Positions 35,382 through 47,986 of a stretch of DNA of 64,000 bases are shown here, piece by piece. The notes under the pieces are model-generated. The model had not been told where the DNA came from and made no database searches. It saw nothing but the letters and a program-made list of their open reading frames with translations. Origin of the DNA: Basidiobolus meristosporus CBS 931.73 (taxonomy: Eukaryota; Basidiobolomycota; Basidiobolomycetes; Basidiobolales; Basidiobolaceae); NCBI GenBank assembly GCA_002104905.1, contig MCFE01000189.1:1-64000 (forward strand), written 5' to 3'. Each line of letters starts with the position of its first letter. The first letter of the stretch is position 1. The position numbers were made by a program, and so were the translations under genes.

Positions 35382-37445
35382 ATGACCAATTCCACGGGAA
35401 CATCTCTAAGAAGAGCACAGCCGCTGGGGTTTAGTTTCGGCACTTCTTCGGCGGTTCCTGCGACTGCACCCTCCCTTCCCGGTATTTCCGGCACCAACGT
35501 AGCCTCCTCGCCTGGCCCTGCTACACGTCCAAAGCTTCCCAAATACCTAGAAGATACTGCCTACGCTGAAATGCTGGAGGCTGCATATGGCGAGGGAACT
35601 ACTGAAGTGAGCAGGTTTGAATTTCCTCAGCTCCCTACTGCTTGGAGTTCCAAAGACAAATGCTCTCTGCTGGAGCTGTCAACTGATGGTCTCAGAGTGG
35701 ACTATAACGGTACAAAACATCCCCAGACGTGAATGCCGCTAGCTATTCCGATTACGCTTATCTAACACTGCCTTTGTACTAGGAGCCGGTAAGTCCGATT
35801 CTGACGCAGCAGCAGTTAGAGCCAACTACCCTATACCTCCGCAGTGTGGCCTTTTTTACTTCGAGGTCGAAGTTATCAGTAAAGGGAGAGATGGGTGCGT
35901 GCTTAGTAGTTCACTCATATCGATGTCTATGCGGCTAAAGAACCTTCCTGCAGATACATCGGTATCGGTTTCTCGGCCCACGGGGTTTCATTGAATCGCC
36001 TTCCAGGCTGGGATCCTAATTCTTGGGGATACCATGGGGATGATGGTAATTCCTTTTGTTGCTCCGGTAATGGTAAGCAGTATGGGCCTGTGTACACGAC
36101 TGGGGATATTATTGGCTGTTGTGTGAATTTCCGCGATGGATCTGCGTTCTATACAAAGAACGGCGTCTTTCTGGGTAAGCAATTGTCCTGCGCTAGTCCA
36201 ACGGTTGCTCAGAGAACTAAAGTGTTGGGGAAAGGCATCGCGTTCCGAGAGTTGAAGGGCCCTCTTTATCCATCTGTTGGGTTCAGAACACCTGGCGAAC
36301 AAATCGAGGTGAATTTCGGCCAAAGGCGATTCAAATTCGATATAGAACACTACATGAGGGTTAGTTCCGATGCCGTACTTGTTTGAATATGCTTTCATTT
36401 TGCAATGCTATTGTCTTAGGAGGAAAAGGCCAAACTCAAGAGCTATATCAATGACACACCAATCCCTCAATCTTCCCACCTCACCCCTAATCACGTGAAC
36501 ATCTCTTCCGAAAACAATCTACCCAGCATACTCAACGAGCTTATTCTCTCATACATGGTTCACCACGGATACGGTGAGACAGCCAGAACATTTGCTAGAG
36601 ATGTCTTGGGGAACCACAAGAGCCTTGATTCTGCTATAAACGGTAGCCTGTACAGTAGCGAGACTGATGTGACCAGCCGACAGAGTAAATATGGGTTTTC
36701 AGGACTGTTTGGAGAACGGAGAATTAACCTCGTTGTTAACAGAGATCCGAGGCTATATATTGAGTGGTGACATTGCCGCTGCAATCCAGCTATGCAACGA
36801 GCGCTACCCTGATGTCTTAAGGGACAACGAATCCATACATTTCCGACTCCGCTGTCGTACATTTGTTGAGATGATGAGAAAGGCGTTCCCCAAGAACGTC
36901 GATGGCGGGGATCATCCTATGGATGTGGGCGAAGTTTCTGATCAGAAGCGACGACTAGATTCAGAAGCCGATCTGAGTGGACTGTTGGAGGCAATGAAGT
37001 ATGGCCAACAGCTTCAAGCTGACTATAGAGAAGACGACCGCGAGGAGGTGAAGGGTGCATTGGTGGTAATTGACCTCATGAACAACCTGTTGGTATGCCA
37101 CTCAATTTGGGTTTGCTTGACCCTTAGGAAACATTCTCTCTATTGGCCTATCCCGATCCCTACGATAGTGTTGTGGCACATCTTCTAGATCCAGCATGCC
37201 GAGAGCCAGTTGCCAATGCATTGAATAGTGCTATTCTTGGTCAGTGAGGATTGAGGGTTGCGTTGATTCACTCTTCTACGCGTATACTAACTCTTGCTTA
37301 CGACCTATCAGTGTCTCAGAATCGTCCACCTATTCCCCCTCTTGAACAAACATTTCGACAGACCTGCGCAGTTGTCAAAGATCTCACAAAACAAGGAGTA
37401 GGAAACAGTGCCTTTGTAAATGTTCATAAAGATTGTCTGTTGTGA
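35382..37445 (+). CDS. RanBPM/Gid1-like SPRY-LisH-CTLH-CRA protein
   Basis: Scaffold subunit of the GID/CTLH ubiquitin ligase, which in yeast degrades gluconeogenic enzymes. Eight exons close in phase to 539 aa: 35382-35709, 35783-35894, 35954-36174, 36235-36359, 36420-36684, 36743-37065, 37128-37239 and 37312-37445. The SPRY domain (about 110-260) includes [19 protein letters not shown] and [14 protein letters not shown], ending in [20 protein letters not shown]. LisH (about 288-320) reads [23 protein letters not shown] (about 350-405) has [16 protein letters not shown], and CRA (about 425-500) ends with [11 protein letters not shown]. The first ATG in frame is at 35382. All introns are 57-74 nt. 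Yeast Gid1 (Vid30) is longer; the length here resembles animal and basal fungal forms. Confidence 0.93.
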
Positions 37446-37973
37446 TTTTCACCCAACCACATATACTCGGATAATGGTTCCTTAACTTATTCCCTCAGTC
37501 AGGGGAATTTCCAGCCTACACAAACGGTAGTCGATATGTCATGATTGCATTCAGAACAACCCGCATTCGATGTAGCTCTGGTTCAGCAGAGAGCCGATTG
37601 TATACTACGGTTAATCGACGATTCCAATCCCAAATAGCCTGTTTAAATTTTTATGTGCACATGTGTAATCTCTGGAGTCCCCACCATCCTCATCTTAGCA
37701 AGTATGCTTGGTATTGTTTTGTTTATGCGATCTTTAGCACTTTTGGTACTTCCTCAATTGTCGGAAAAGTTATTTATACTTCTAGCAGATCATTTATTCG
37801 TGTATTAAATCCTTGTTTGAAAGTGCCCATCCAGACTGCAGTGGCGCCGAAGAACGCTGTGCGCACAACCCAGTGGGCTAAGGGAAGTCCTCAGACGTGT
37901 TCGACTCTAAGCCTGTCGTTAAGTCATGGTACGACTTCAAACCAAGCTGAAGACTGCTTAAAGATTGGCAGCT
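37446..37973. other. Intergenic between convergent GID1-like gene and MID1
   Basis: About 530 bp. A long plus-strand frame (37541-38068) overlaps it and runs antisense into MID1, but it shows no protein character. Confidence 0.5.
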
Positions 37974-39536
37974 TTAGTAAGGCCAACTGTGGTATACCAG
38001 ATACACCAAGCATAGCAACGACAGACGGTATGGATCAAGCATTGGGACTACGCCTTGAGAGGGTATAAGTGATGTGAAATTATTACAATATGGAGCGGCT
38101 GCATAATCTACATTGGAAGGGCCCGGGTCTGGGCAGCTAAATTGAAAATAGATCGGGCAATTCCGGACCACTTCCCAACAGAGATCAAGGCATGGGAGGT
38201 ATTCAGAGAAGGCGTTAGTGTTGTGGAGTGTGAATGGTCCCACCGGATCCAATGGATTGCTGTCACGGAGTTTTATCCCTGGGTTGTCAACATTGGCGAG
38301 TGCACCAACTGCGCACCTAGGGATGGAAGTTGCACATATCCAGTTCTTATATGCCTTTCGACAATCGTCGCAGGTTCGGACTGGTGAATAGATGGTGGTG
38401 CAGTCAAACCGTTTCAATGCATCTTCGAATTGTTGATATCGGTCGTTGGCCAGTTGGTCGTACATATTAGCGAGCGCGGTAAGGTTGGTGATGCTGCTCG
38501 GTGAAGGTACTGCATAGTTGATCATGTTACAGAATGTGGCTGGCTGGATTGTCTTGCAATTGCTCTCTGTTCGTTGGGTTAGTAAGCCTGAGATACAGGA
38601 ATGTTCTTTACAGAATACATACTTATGTGTGTCGTGCCGAAAAGCATTCCTCTGGCTACGCGTCTATGGTTTGTACGGCCTGGAGACTCTTCGGTGTAGA
38701 AGACCTGGTATGTGGAATTGATTTTCAAGTTGTCCACCCGGAACCGGATTGTATCTCGAGTGGAATCATCATTCAGGTAGAAGGATTGTAGGGATTTTTT
38801 TGCCAGCATACAGGATGGCATCCAAGTGGGATGCTTACCACCAGGAAGTACGTGCACCTCCAATCTACCTTTTCTGCCGGAATTCAACGGGATCGAGAAA
38901 GCGGCCGCGCTATCGTCAGCTTCATGAAACAACACTGTTGGAGCTTCAACTTCGGTGAATCCTAGGTGCAGTTGCCATCAGTTTGATGTTGCAAAAGCTG
39001 GAGAGGAGGCGGTGCTGAAATATACCTTCTGTTGAAAGAGTGAGCTCATATTCCCATACGCCAATTGCTTCGCTTGTGCTTTGAATACTCGGTGCCCGTA
39101 TAATGACATGAAATGACTCCAAGGGGGAAATGTCTTGGACTATTATGCGTCGAACTTGTGGGCCAGTTTCCCTTCTGAATTTTAACTCCAGTGTTTCGTT
39201 CAACTTGCTACCGAAGTCCAGGGAAGCGGTGTCGGGAAAAATAAATAGGTCCAAGATGTCTAGTTCTTTACTGTTTTCAGGCGAAGAACAAATAGCCAGA
39301 GTTAAGTAGAGGTTGGACGTCTTTGGCGTTAGACTCTCTCCAAGTAAAGGCATTAGGGTGCTTGGTGAACTGAAGTGGTAGTTCGATGTCTCACCATAGC
39401 GAATACTACTTGCAACCGTTCTACTACCTGAAAGAGGGATTGTGACTTGCCCAGAACAAGTCAACCAGTGTAGGACAATGACGAAAACGAATAACTTCTG
39501 TGTTGCAACCTTATCGCGCATTAACTGGTATCTCAA
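37974..39536 (-). CDS. Mid1-like regulatory subunit of the Cch1 calcium channel
   Basis: Secreted or membrane-anchored subunit of the plasma-membrane Cch1-Mid1 high-affinity calcium channel, used in stress and polarised growth. Three exons close in phase to 480 aa: 39026-39536, 38623-38961 and 37974-38566. An N-terminal hydrophobic segment (KLFVFVIVLHWLTCSG) acts as a signal peptide. The ectodomain follows, and the diagnostic Cys-rich C-terminal region (about 285-450) has SNCKTIQPATFCNMINYAVPS, FDCTTIYSPVRTCDDCRKAY and CLDLCWEVVRNCPIYFQFSCP. The end is hydrophobic (LSLLCLVYLVY), possibly a membrane or lipid-anchor signal. Two in-frame Mets (39536 and 39521) are both possible starts. The HERP-like gene is divergent on the other strand. 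Confidence 0.88.
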
Positions 39537-40226
39537 AACTACATAGTGTATGTTCCCATATTATATGGAGTATTCAGAGTTGGGGGGAACGTATATTGCA
39601 CTCGTAAATCCAACATGCACCGCATCACCTTCATAAAGATGTTACTGGCATCCAGACTTGGTTAATATACCATATATGTTAATTCAGATATGCAATGCTC
39701 TCAAGCTACAATTGGAGGACCGTCAAAGCAGTCTGCAACTCAGTGAGGCGGCATGAGACACGTTCCTGGGTATTCCATTATGCCAAGGATGCATAGGCAA
39801 ACATTGTATATCAATCGAAGACATTATATTTCATAAGAAATAGGACATCCAATTGTTGCTTAGATAGAATAACCATGTCACAGGTAATCACAGTCGATTG
39901 GTAATGTAATATTGCCAACGGTTTAGAAAGCTTAATGCCATCAGTGTAGCTTTCATCAGCCAAGACTTTCGGGTTTATAGAAAGAACACCCACCACGGGT
40001 TCAGCCAATCGGTGGTCATTACTCGAAAGAATAACATTTATTATGAATTTGAATCCTATTATCGCGGTGCAGTGCTTAAAGCTTGAATTGATTTCCATAT
40101 TCGTACATCAAGTCATAATCTTTAATTTATTCTCGGCTTTTCCCTTGTCAATCCGTCTATCCTAGCTCGTACAACCTACTTATTCTTTAACCATTCACAA
40201 AAAGCGTAACTCTCTATTACTCCGCA
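39537..40226. other. Divergent promoter region, MID1 / HERP-like gene
   Basis: About 690 bp. A minus-strand frame of 95 codons at 39811-40098 is open and fairly protein-like (LAILHYQSTVITCDMVILSK), but I recognise no family and it lies in the shared upstream region, so I leave it as a doubtful hypothetical protein. Confidence 0.4.
39811..40098 (-). CDS. Doubtful hypothetical protein, 95 aa
   Basis: Starts MEINSSFKH and contains hydrophobic strands and few charged repeats. It has no recognised domain. Support is only the open frame and its composition, so chance is quite possible. Confidence 0.2.
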   Translation of the reverse strand: MEINSSFKHCTAIIGFKFIINVILSSNDHRLAEPVVGVLSINPKVLADESYTDGIKLSKPLAILHYQSTVITCDMVILSKQQLDVLFLMKYNVFD

Positions 40227-41437
40227 ATGAGCTCTCCACAAACAGTTACGATTTATGTCAGAGCACCTAACGGCTCTTTTACCAACTACCACATTAATAC
40301 TACCCCCGAATCTAGCATAGCCAGTATTAAACAGCATATATGCACTTCCTCCACCTTCAAGCCCTCACCCCAAGATCAACGTCTAATTTTCCAAGGGAAA
40401 CTTTTGTCAGATGAAGAATTAGTAGGAGAAATATTTGGCAAGGTACTTATTTCGAATATTTGCCCTCGAAACTTACTCAACTCCTTGAACAGGCTAATGC
40501 CTCTGCCTCTCGTGGTTTCTACCTAGTACTGAGGTCTGGCGCCACCGATAAATGCCAAACATATACCTCCTCATTCTCCGCGGTACGTTGAACCTAACGC
40601 ACTTTTGAGATCCAGATATTTATTCTCTATATGACTGCTGCCATTCGCTGTGCTCTCGTAGCCTTCGCGCCCCCCTTCACAGGCGTTCCTTCCTTCCAGT
40701 AGTGGCGATATTACAAGCCACCCCATCCCAAATTTAACCATCGTTGGTGCACCTCATCAATATCAATATGTTTTAATCAAGTAAGTGGTAGCATGTTGAA
40801 GCTTGGCTATGACCCCACACTAACGATGCTCTTTGCTAGCGATCTACCCTATCTAATGCAAACATCGAATCCAACAGCATTCATTACTAATAACTTAGGT
40901 AGCCTTAACTTGAGCCCTACCCCTCCTTTGGGAGCTCAGGTGCTCCCTGAGGTGCAACCACGGGTGACTGAAAGAACTCAACGTGACCGGCAATTGGCTC
41001 AATCAATGTGGCTGATCTTTCGTTTGGTGTTTTTTGCGTATCTGTTTGGCCAGGGAGCAAGCTTTGAAAGAATGATACTTATCTCAGTAGCCTGCATTGT
41101 AATTTTCCTGTAAGTGATGAAATACGTCTTTGCTTTAGTATTCCGCATAATAAGCCAGTATATCAGATGCCAATGTGACGGATTGCGTGTGGTGCGGGCT
41201 CGTATAAACCAGCTAAACCCAAGAAACCCACCAGAGATCCCACTTCCAGACCATCAAAATCAAGCGCGAGCACAGCATGGTAGCCAAGAGTCACAATCCA
41301 CCTCACTACCCCAAGAATTACCGACAAATACTTTAGATATTCTGAAGATTGCCGTCCTCACATTTTTCAAGTCAATTATCCCTAATGATCGAGTCCACGA
41401 ATTCCAACCGGATGAGGTAGACGATGAAGCATTCTAG
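40227..41437 (+). CDS. HERP-like ubiquitin-domain ER membrane protein
   Basis: Likely an ER-associated degradation factor of the HERPUD type, which recruits or organises the Hrd1 ligase. Five exons close in phase to 321 aa: 40227-40442, 40493-40582, 40662-40780, 40840-41109 and 41167-41437. A ubiquitin-like domain occupies about residues 5-100 (VTIYVRAPNGSFTNYHI, SIASIKQHI, QRLIFQGKLLSDEE). A Pro/Ser-rich linker follows, then two hydrophobic segments (about 198-213 and 220-235) that could form a membrane hairpin, and an acidic cytosolic tail. The UBL-linker-hairpin order matches HERPUD1/2. The yeast functional counterpart Usa1 is larger. No catalytic residues are expected. Confidence 0.75.
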
Positions 41438-41803
41438 CCAGTTAACCCTGCCCCCATCCCATTAATCATTGTTGCCATCACCCATAAATACGGATTCGGT
41501 TATTGTCTAGGGCTAGAGTGCATTCAGCCTTCATTTAAACACCGTGTAACAGAAGTTCTGGCAACGGCCACTCGTTGCGGGTTGACGTTGGATTAGCATG
41601 ATGCAGTTTACTAAGTCACCATGTTACAGGTGGTACAAAGAGTGCGCTTGTAAGCACACTGTATTATTGTGAAAAACAATTGCCAAATGAATATTATGAA
41701 GCATATGTAACAAATAAAAAGGATGTAATAGGGATGATCTGAGATGCGAGGAAAAATCAGGTTGAATTGTATGTGCAAGGAATTTCCGAAAAATGGTCGA
41801 CCC
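41438..41803. other. Intergenic between convergent HERP-like gene and flippase
   Basis: About 370 bp, nothing recognised. Confidence 0.55.
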
Positions 41804-44800
41804 TCATATGGTTAGCAAAGATATCTGTCGGTTTATATGTGACATCGGAAGCTGTGAGGAGATTGCCCCTTGTGGTACCTCAGCCACCGGAGGCGGATCA
41901 AGGTGAGGGTAAGCAACGTGTTCCTCTTGGATTATATGAATGTCGTTCGGCCAGAAGGTTCGCTTCACATAGAAAAACATCACGTTAGGGAGTAAAGCCA
42001 ATACACACCCCAGGAGTATAGCCAAGTAATAGTCCGGCATGGTATGCATAGCGACGAAGATGCCTTGATCCGAGAAGCCAATGAACTCGCCAATGTAGAA
42101 GAACAATACATAGGTGAGGAGGCTTAGGAGCAATGTGCTATATATTGGCCAAACCCAATTGTTAACCATCAAAGAAAACTTGGCGTAAACAATGATCAAG
42201 ATCATCGTGTCCGCCAAAAATGCCTGCATCCGCATATCCATCACCTGACCGTCTCCATACATCGCACCATTTTGCTGCAACATGGAAATGATCAGGTAGA
42301 CAGTAGCGGAGTGCCACAACGAGGATAAGCCCCAGTAAATCCATAGCTTGACGTTCCAATAATCGCCTGCCTTAACTTCCTTGTAGAGGCGTGGATATTG
42401 GGCAATCTTTTCTTCCACTATATCCTTGTCAAATATAGCTGCGGCAATCGGAGGAACACAGGTGAATATGACATTCCAGAGCGTCAGAAATACATCAATG
42501 TAAATGGACTGGCCAGACCAGGCACTCTGAATACCAAACCAGTATTGAACCGTGATTAAAGCGATACTCTTGTAAAAAGAGTAATAGATCATTCTCGCAA
42601 TCCTTAGGTGCGAAAAACGCCCATGAACACTCAACAGACGCCTTAGGGATTTGAATTCATTGAAAGAGTAATCGCTAGCGCGCACCGCCTGTGCCCCCTC
42701 CATGCCTTTGATCCCTATGCCTACGTGTGCTTCTTGAATCATGCTAACATCGTTGGCGCCATCGCCTATAGCAAGCGTGACTTTACGAAGTCTCTTCTTT
42801 ACGATCCTCACCACCAAGGATTTCTGTAGCGGAGTAACTCTACAGCATATTACCGAATGACACTTTTCGCTAATCCTCAGGAATCTGTCGATCAGCAGGT
42901 CGTTGCCTAATATGTAGACCAAAGCCTCTCCGTTAACTACAAGTGCATTCAAATCGGCTTCGTCGTTGTCGAGGAACTTTTCGATCTTCCCGATTTTCTT
43001 TCGACAATCGCTCTCAGAGTGCCCATTGAGGATTATGACCTCCATATCGGCAGAGAGCAGCCGAGAGGATTTTCCGATTTTGATGACGGTCTCCTGCTTA
43101 TCCCCAGTTAATAGCCAGATTTTGATGTCGCACCTGAGTAGATACTCGATGGTCTCTGGCACTTTGTCCTGAAGCTTGTCCTCAATGGCGGTACAGCCCA
43201 GCAGCAAAAAATCCCTTTCGATCAGCTCGCAAGCTTGGGCGATTTTGTTTTGTCGATCCGAGATGGCTCTTTCAGCATATTCGTATGCGGTTCTGAATGC
43301 ATCATATTCACTTGACGACAGTTTTCGCCATGCCACTACCAGAGTACGGAGGCCACTATCGGAGAAATGATCCAAGGCGGTTGTGACCCCATCTACGTTC
43401 TGACCTTCCTTGAGTCTGCTCAAGATCATGCTATCCGCTCCTTTACAATACAACTCTATCCCGTCTTTGGTTTCTACGATTACTGACATTCGTTTCCTGT
43501 CCGAATCGAACCCAAGGACTTGAAGGACTGTAAACTCTGCCCTCTTCCCAAGCATTGAGATGGTCATCTTGTTTTTTTTTCTGTTGACCAGCGTTATCTT
43601 GTTCTCTTTAAGCGCGGATAGAATTGCCACCTCATCTGGGGAAGGCGATTCGAACTCCGTCTCCTGGGTCTCTGCGTTCTCCACCAGCATCGCCTCATGG
43701 CACAATATCAGGGCACGGCAGTAGGCGTATGTCAGATCCCTGGTATGCCCAGTAGAATGCGCCAAGCCTGACATGCGTTTGAGCAGCGAGCCAGGATGAT
43801 CCAGCTCGTTGATCAACTTTTTTCCGATGCACCAGTGCGATAGCTTCATGATGTTTCTTGTAAGGGTGCCAGTTTTGTCCGAGAAGATGTATTCAACAAC
43901 GCCAAGGTCCTCGTTCAGGTTAGAGCTCTGTGGCTTCATTCCCTCCCCGTTAGAGCCTCTCATCACGTTGTCCCAGCTCATAAACACGATCTGGGCGATC
44001 CGGACTATCTCGACTGTCACGAACACTGAAATCGGGACAACGTACGTGTAAATCACAAAGAAAGTCATGAAATCGGCAATCACGCTCTGGTAAATTGAGA
44101 CATTAGCGAGCGGTTCTCAGGCGTGGTTAAGGAGCGGCCGTACCTGGGCTGCGGTTGCTTTCATGTAAGGAGTGACCAGATACCATGCATTGGGAAAAGA
44201 GTAGTTTCTCTGCAAATCCTATGGTTATCGGGAATAGTGTCAGTGACAGTCCAAGGAAGGGGATTTGCGATACGTACGGACGAAGCATACTCGAAACAGG
44301 CACTCGATATCAGCAAGAAGAAATTAAATACAAAGATTCCCAGCAGCATTTTATTTAGCTTCTTTTCCATCGTGGAGAATTTTAGCCTAGAGTTTTTGAG
44401 ATTTCTACGGGTTATAACTGTTAGCTTGGTGATTTTGCAAGGGGGCTCGATATCCGTTACACAACCTAAATATCTTGGTATCGGAGCCAACGTAGAGTGC
44501 AACCCCAAAGACGTAATCCGTATTTTTCAAAACAGTCCCACGAAGCAGCAGATTCTCTAGGCCGAGTGGCTCCACGCTTTGTTCGTAGCGATCATAAACA
44601 ATGGTGCGCCCTTCAAACGCAGTCAGCCTCTCGTTGGGACTTTCACACTGAATGCGCCCGTGTGTCTTGGCAAGTTTCTGTGAATGAATAGGCATCCTGC
44701 TTATTATATGGAGTGTTACTAGAGAATTGACGGATACTTGCCTGTGGAGTATTGGATTCGCGAGTGAATGGGACCGCCATGCGACGCTTCAGATTTGTTT

Positions 44801-45677
44801 CGCCGTCTAGCTCTACGGTCTCTACATAACACGTGTCGTCGTCCGTGCTGGTGCTCAAAATCATGATGTCAGCCGGGATTTTCTCGTTTTTGTGGATCTT
44901 CAACTGTTATCGGAGACACCGAGGTTAATCGTGATCTGCTCAGCACGGAACAAGAGGCAGGCCACCTACCACGTCCCCAGGGACAATCTTTTCGCAAATG
45001 ATCTCCTCCAGATTTCCATCGCGCACGATCGTATACATCTGGCTGTTGGCAAGCTTGTCCTGCTTGTAGCGTTTCTAAGGTGCGAACACTCAGCTTACCA
45101 ATACCGAATCCAAGTGCTGTGGAGTGTACATACATAGTCTTCAAGAGCATCCTTGACGGCCGTAACGGCGATCACAAATAGCAACGGCAAGATTTGAGTG
45201 ATTGGCTCCAGAGAAGGTTCGATCGCAACGAATATGGTCCCAAGTAAAAAATACAGGTTGTAAAACCTACGAAACTATGCAGCATACAGAAAGGGAAAGG
45301 CGGTTAGGTCGGCATCCGGAAGCAACTAAGCCAATGTCGGTGATTCGGAAGGACTGGCTTACCTGGTAGAAGAGGTTCTTTGGCAGAAACGTGACAAGGG
45401 TGTATTTTGTTGTCCGTATATAGTTGGTGGTGTAATTGTATTTCTCTACCAAGTGGGAGCCAGGCTCGTTGAACACCACTTCGTATTCGGGCTCAATTGT
45501 GTCTACCCCACAGAGGTGTGGTGCATCGAGTGCACTGCTTGTGCTATTGTTGAAGTGCTGAGTGTGAAAGGAAGGGCGAGACTTGGGAGGTATCTGAACA
45601 TCTCCACTAATCGAAGAGACTTGTGTAGAGGCTAATGACAAACCATCCCCGTCCGATAAGCGAAGATCTGGCATCAA
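41804..45677 (-). CDS. P4-ATPase phospholipid flippase
   Basis: P-type ATPase of class IV that moves phospholipids from the outer or lumenal to the cytosolic leaflet. Eight exons close in phase to 1139 aa: 45363-45677, 45134-45274, 44970-45074, 44742-44903, 44466-44677, 44278-44404, 44144-44218 and 41804-44086. An N-terminal cytosolic tail is followed by [20 protein letters not shown]. The A-domain motif is DGETNLK, and the TM4 motif is PISV (397-400; usually PISL). The phosphorylation site is Asp449 in [10 protein letters not shown]. The hinge is [19 protein letters not shown]. Six C-terminal spans follow. The intron between exons 4 and 5 starts GCAAGT, a GC-AG type. The intron between exons 5 and 6 begins GTTGTG, a weak donor, but has a good branch point (GCTAAC) and 61 nt. 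Without a tree I do not choose between Drs2, Dnf1/2 and Dnf3. Confidence 0.94.
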
Positions 45678-47458
45678 GATCGGAATGCTAAAGAATGAAC
45701 GTCACGGTGCTTTGAAAAGGACGCCTCGATTGAAAGAAACAAACAAACCCAGACTGTTGGAGCTCCCCAAGCGGTTTAATATCACCGGAAACTGGACGGT
45801 TCTTGGTGATGTACAAATTAGGACGTTGATTGTTTGTTTCAGAATCTTCATTCATATTCCTGAAAATCCAAATCCCAGCATATCCCTTAATTAGCTGTGC
45901 GTGGAAATTCAACCCAACTTCAGAGCAAATGATCGGTGCCATTCACCAATACCAAATGGATCGGAGATGGCATGACGCTCAATACAGCCCTTACACACAA
46001 TGGCCTCCCAGCCTCTCATTTGTTTCCAGCAATGCATGGTTGGAATTGTGCACGCAAATCTCAAATATGTTGGTATAGGGGCTTGTTTTCATTGTACAAA
46101 GGTAGGTTGCCATATGGCCAGTTGATTGGGTGAATGCCAGCCCTGGTCCTCTCGCGCGCAACTGAGAACCAGTCTTGGTGAGGGAGAACAGTAAGACAAT
46201 GAGTACACATGTATCATGATTCGAAACAGTGCGATGAAGCTCATTGTGAGGATTGTTTGGGATCCAGGGATAGGCAAAGTTGGAGACAGAAGGCCTTCCC
46301 AGGGACCTTCTGCTCGGCCAATCCTCATCCATGCTACTCACATGTTGTCAATAAACGTTTATTTTGGTTTAACTGTCATAAGTCTGCTTATCTGAACCCT
46401 AGGTCACTTAGAAAGCAGGGGTTTTTTAAACTGATGCGATTTCATTTTCGTTGGATGTTGTGATGCAACAACCCTAATTAAAACCTCCTCGGCAAACCTA
46501 TGATCTATGCCAACTTGGTTGCAAATACTTGGCTCATGTGCTAACTCTAGATGCAATGGTTGGCAACTTCGACCGACACATTAAATACGCCGCCATATTG
46601 CAAGGAGTATCATCTGGACTAGACACTACATGGAATTTCCATTCGATTCCACCTGGGCTGCTTCCTTCAACCTAAAGCATCGTCTGAAAATGAAGCCAAG
46701 GGAAGGACGCAAAGAAGCCCTGGGATCAATACAGGTGGCCAGAAACTCTGGAATCCTACGATGGTCAATGGCCGCTGCTCCTTTTCATAGCCTCACATGG
46801 GATAGCTATTGTAGATATAACAGCTAGCCCGATCCGCCACCGCAGCAGCTCGCATTTGGTACTCGCCGAGCAACTCCTCGCTTGAAATATTGGCTGGCTT
46901 GAAGAGCCAGCCACTCGACTCTAACCAATCTTCGATCTAACTAGTCTTGGACAACATATATCCAACGACTCATCTTGCTTACAAACATACTATCTCGTAT
47001 TCTGCCAGCAGCGACTCGAAAAATAGAAACTTGATTCCGAAGGGAATTCCACTCATCCTGGGCCCCTTGAAATTCGATTTCTAAAGCGGGATTAATAAGC
47101 AGCAGATTCACTGCGGCCCAAGCAGAGCCTGATCCACCTCCAACAAAATTTTACGACACATGGATTCAGCTCTGGAAATGTGTTTAGTGTGGAATCCGAT
47201 TTCATTAGATTATTATCCTAAATTGAAGGGCATTCGTTTTAGAAGGATGGTGTGGTGCGGTGTAGTGTGATGTAATGTAGAGAGGTTAGTGTCAACTGTG
47301 TTGTAAACCAGTTGCAAGGTGGAAAGGCGAATAAAGAACTAAAAATGACTTAAAGTTTTCTTTCGGTAGACATGAATAAACACAGTACATGTGTATAGAA
47401 GGAATGAGCTAAATCAAATATACATGGTACGTAAAAATTAAGGTCTATGGGAAAGTAT
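45678..47458. other. Gene-poor stretch upstream of the flippase
   Basis: About 1.8 kb. It holds the flippase promoter region and scattered coding-like debris: plus-strand frames near 45940-46130 read like protein (ALTHNGLPASHLFPAMHGW) but break up. No gene or repeat is named. Confidence 0.45.
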
Positions 47459-47986
47459 CTAATATTCTTCATCGTCCTCGCCACGTCCGGTATTAGGTTT
47501 TAGTGCACTGCTGCTGTTGCTTTTCGATGCGGTGTCGTCAAGGCAGTTAATTTTACAAAGAAGTTGTTCCAGACGTTCTTGGGTAGCCCGGTTCTCTTCC
47601 CTTAGTAGCTCCACCTGTTTCACAAGTAGCTTGTGCTCCAAGTCCTTGCGTTCAGCTTGGATTTTTAAGGCTTTCAGCATTTGATGTGACATGGACAAAA
47701 CCTCTTCGATTTGGTTAAGGGCATTCTTTGCTTTGGTTACACTTTGGGCTTTGGAAGGATTCGGCTTGACCTGCTGCACAGGAGGAGCAGGCTCCGTCTT
47801 ATGCTGTGAATGCGGGCCGATCAGAAAGCGAAGCTGTGGTGGTAGCATGTCAGCGGTCAGCCGGACGTTTTCCGAAGCGCGTGGGACGCTGGAGGTACTT
47901 AGAACGCTGGCATAACGTATGTGTTTATGAAGAACTGAGCGCTGAAAACGACACAAAGAGCTCTGTGATTTGGAAAGCAAAGACAT
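47459..47986 (-). CDS. Coiled-coil protein with probable mitochondrial presequence
   Basis: I do not recognise a family. The single-exon frame encodes 175 aa. The first 35 residues (MSLLSKSQSSLCRFQRSVLH, then KHIRYAS) are rich in Ser, Arg and Leu with no acidic residue, which fits a mitochondrial targeting peptide. A short linker follows with LPPQLRFLIGP. Residues about 80-145 form a predicted coiled coil with heptad Leu (LNQIEEVLSMSHQMLKALK, then LEHKLLVKQVELLREENRA). The tail is Ser/Asn-rich and ends in acidic GEDDEEY. The clean start and stop, codon use and domain plan suggest a real gene. A role in the mitochondrial matrix or inner membrane is inference. Confidence 0.65.
   Translation of the reverse strand: MSLLSKSQSSLCRFQRSVLHKHIRYASVLSTSSVPRASENVRLTADMLPPQLRFLIGPHSQHKTEPAPPVQQVKPNPSKAQSVTKAKNALNQIEEVLSMSHQMLKALKIQAERKDLEHKLLVKQVELLREENRATQERLEQLLCKINCLDDTASKSNSSSALKPNTGRGEDDEEY

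Noticed and set aside
36691-37188. Separate LisH-CTLH gene starting at 36691
   Set aside because: The apparent Met lies inside a 58-nt intron; splicing 36684 to 36743 restores the frame of the Gid1-like gene.
37541-38068. 175-codon plus-strand frame next to MID1
   Set aside because: Its end is antisense to conserved MID1 sequence and its composition is not protein-like.
23440-45677. A functional cluster for membrane lipid and polyphosphate metabolism
   Set aside because: The genes are on mixed strands with ordinary spacing and include unrelated roles (ribosome assembly, GID ligase); apart from the VTC pair, adjacency looks accidental.
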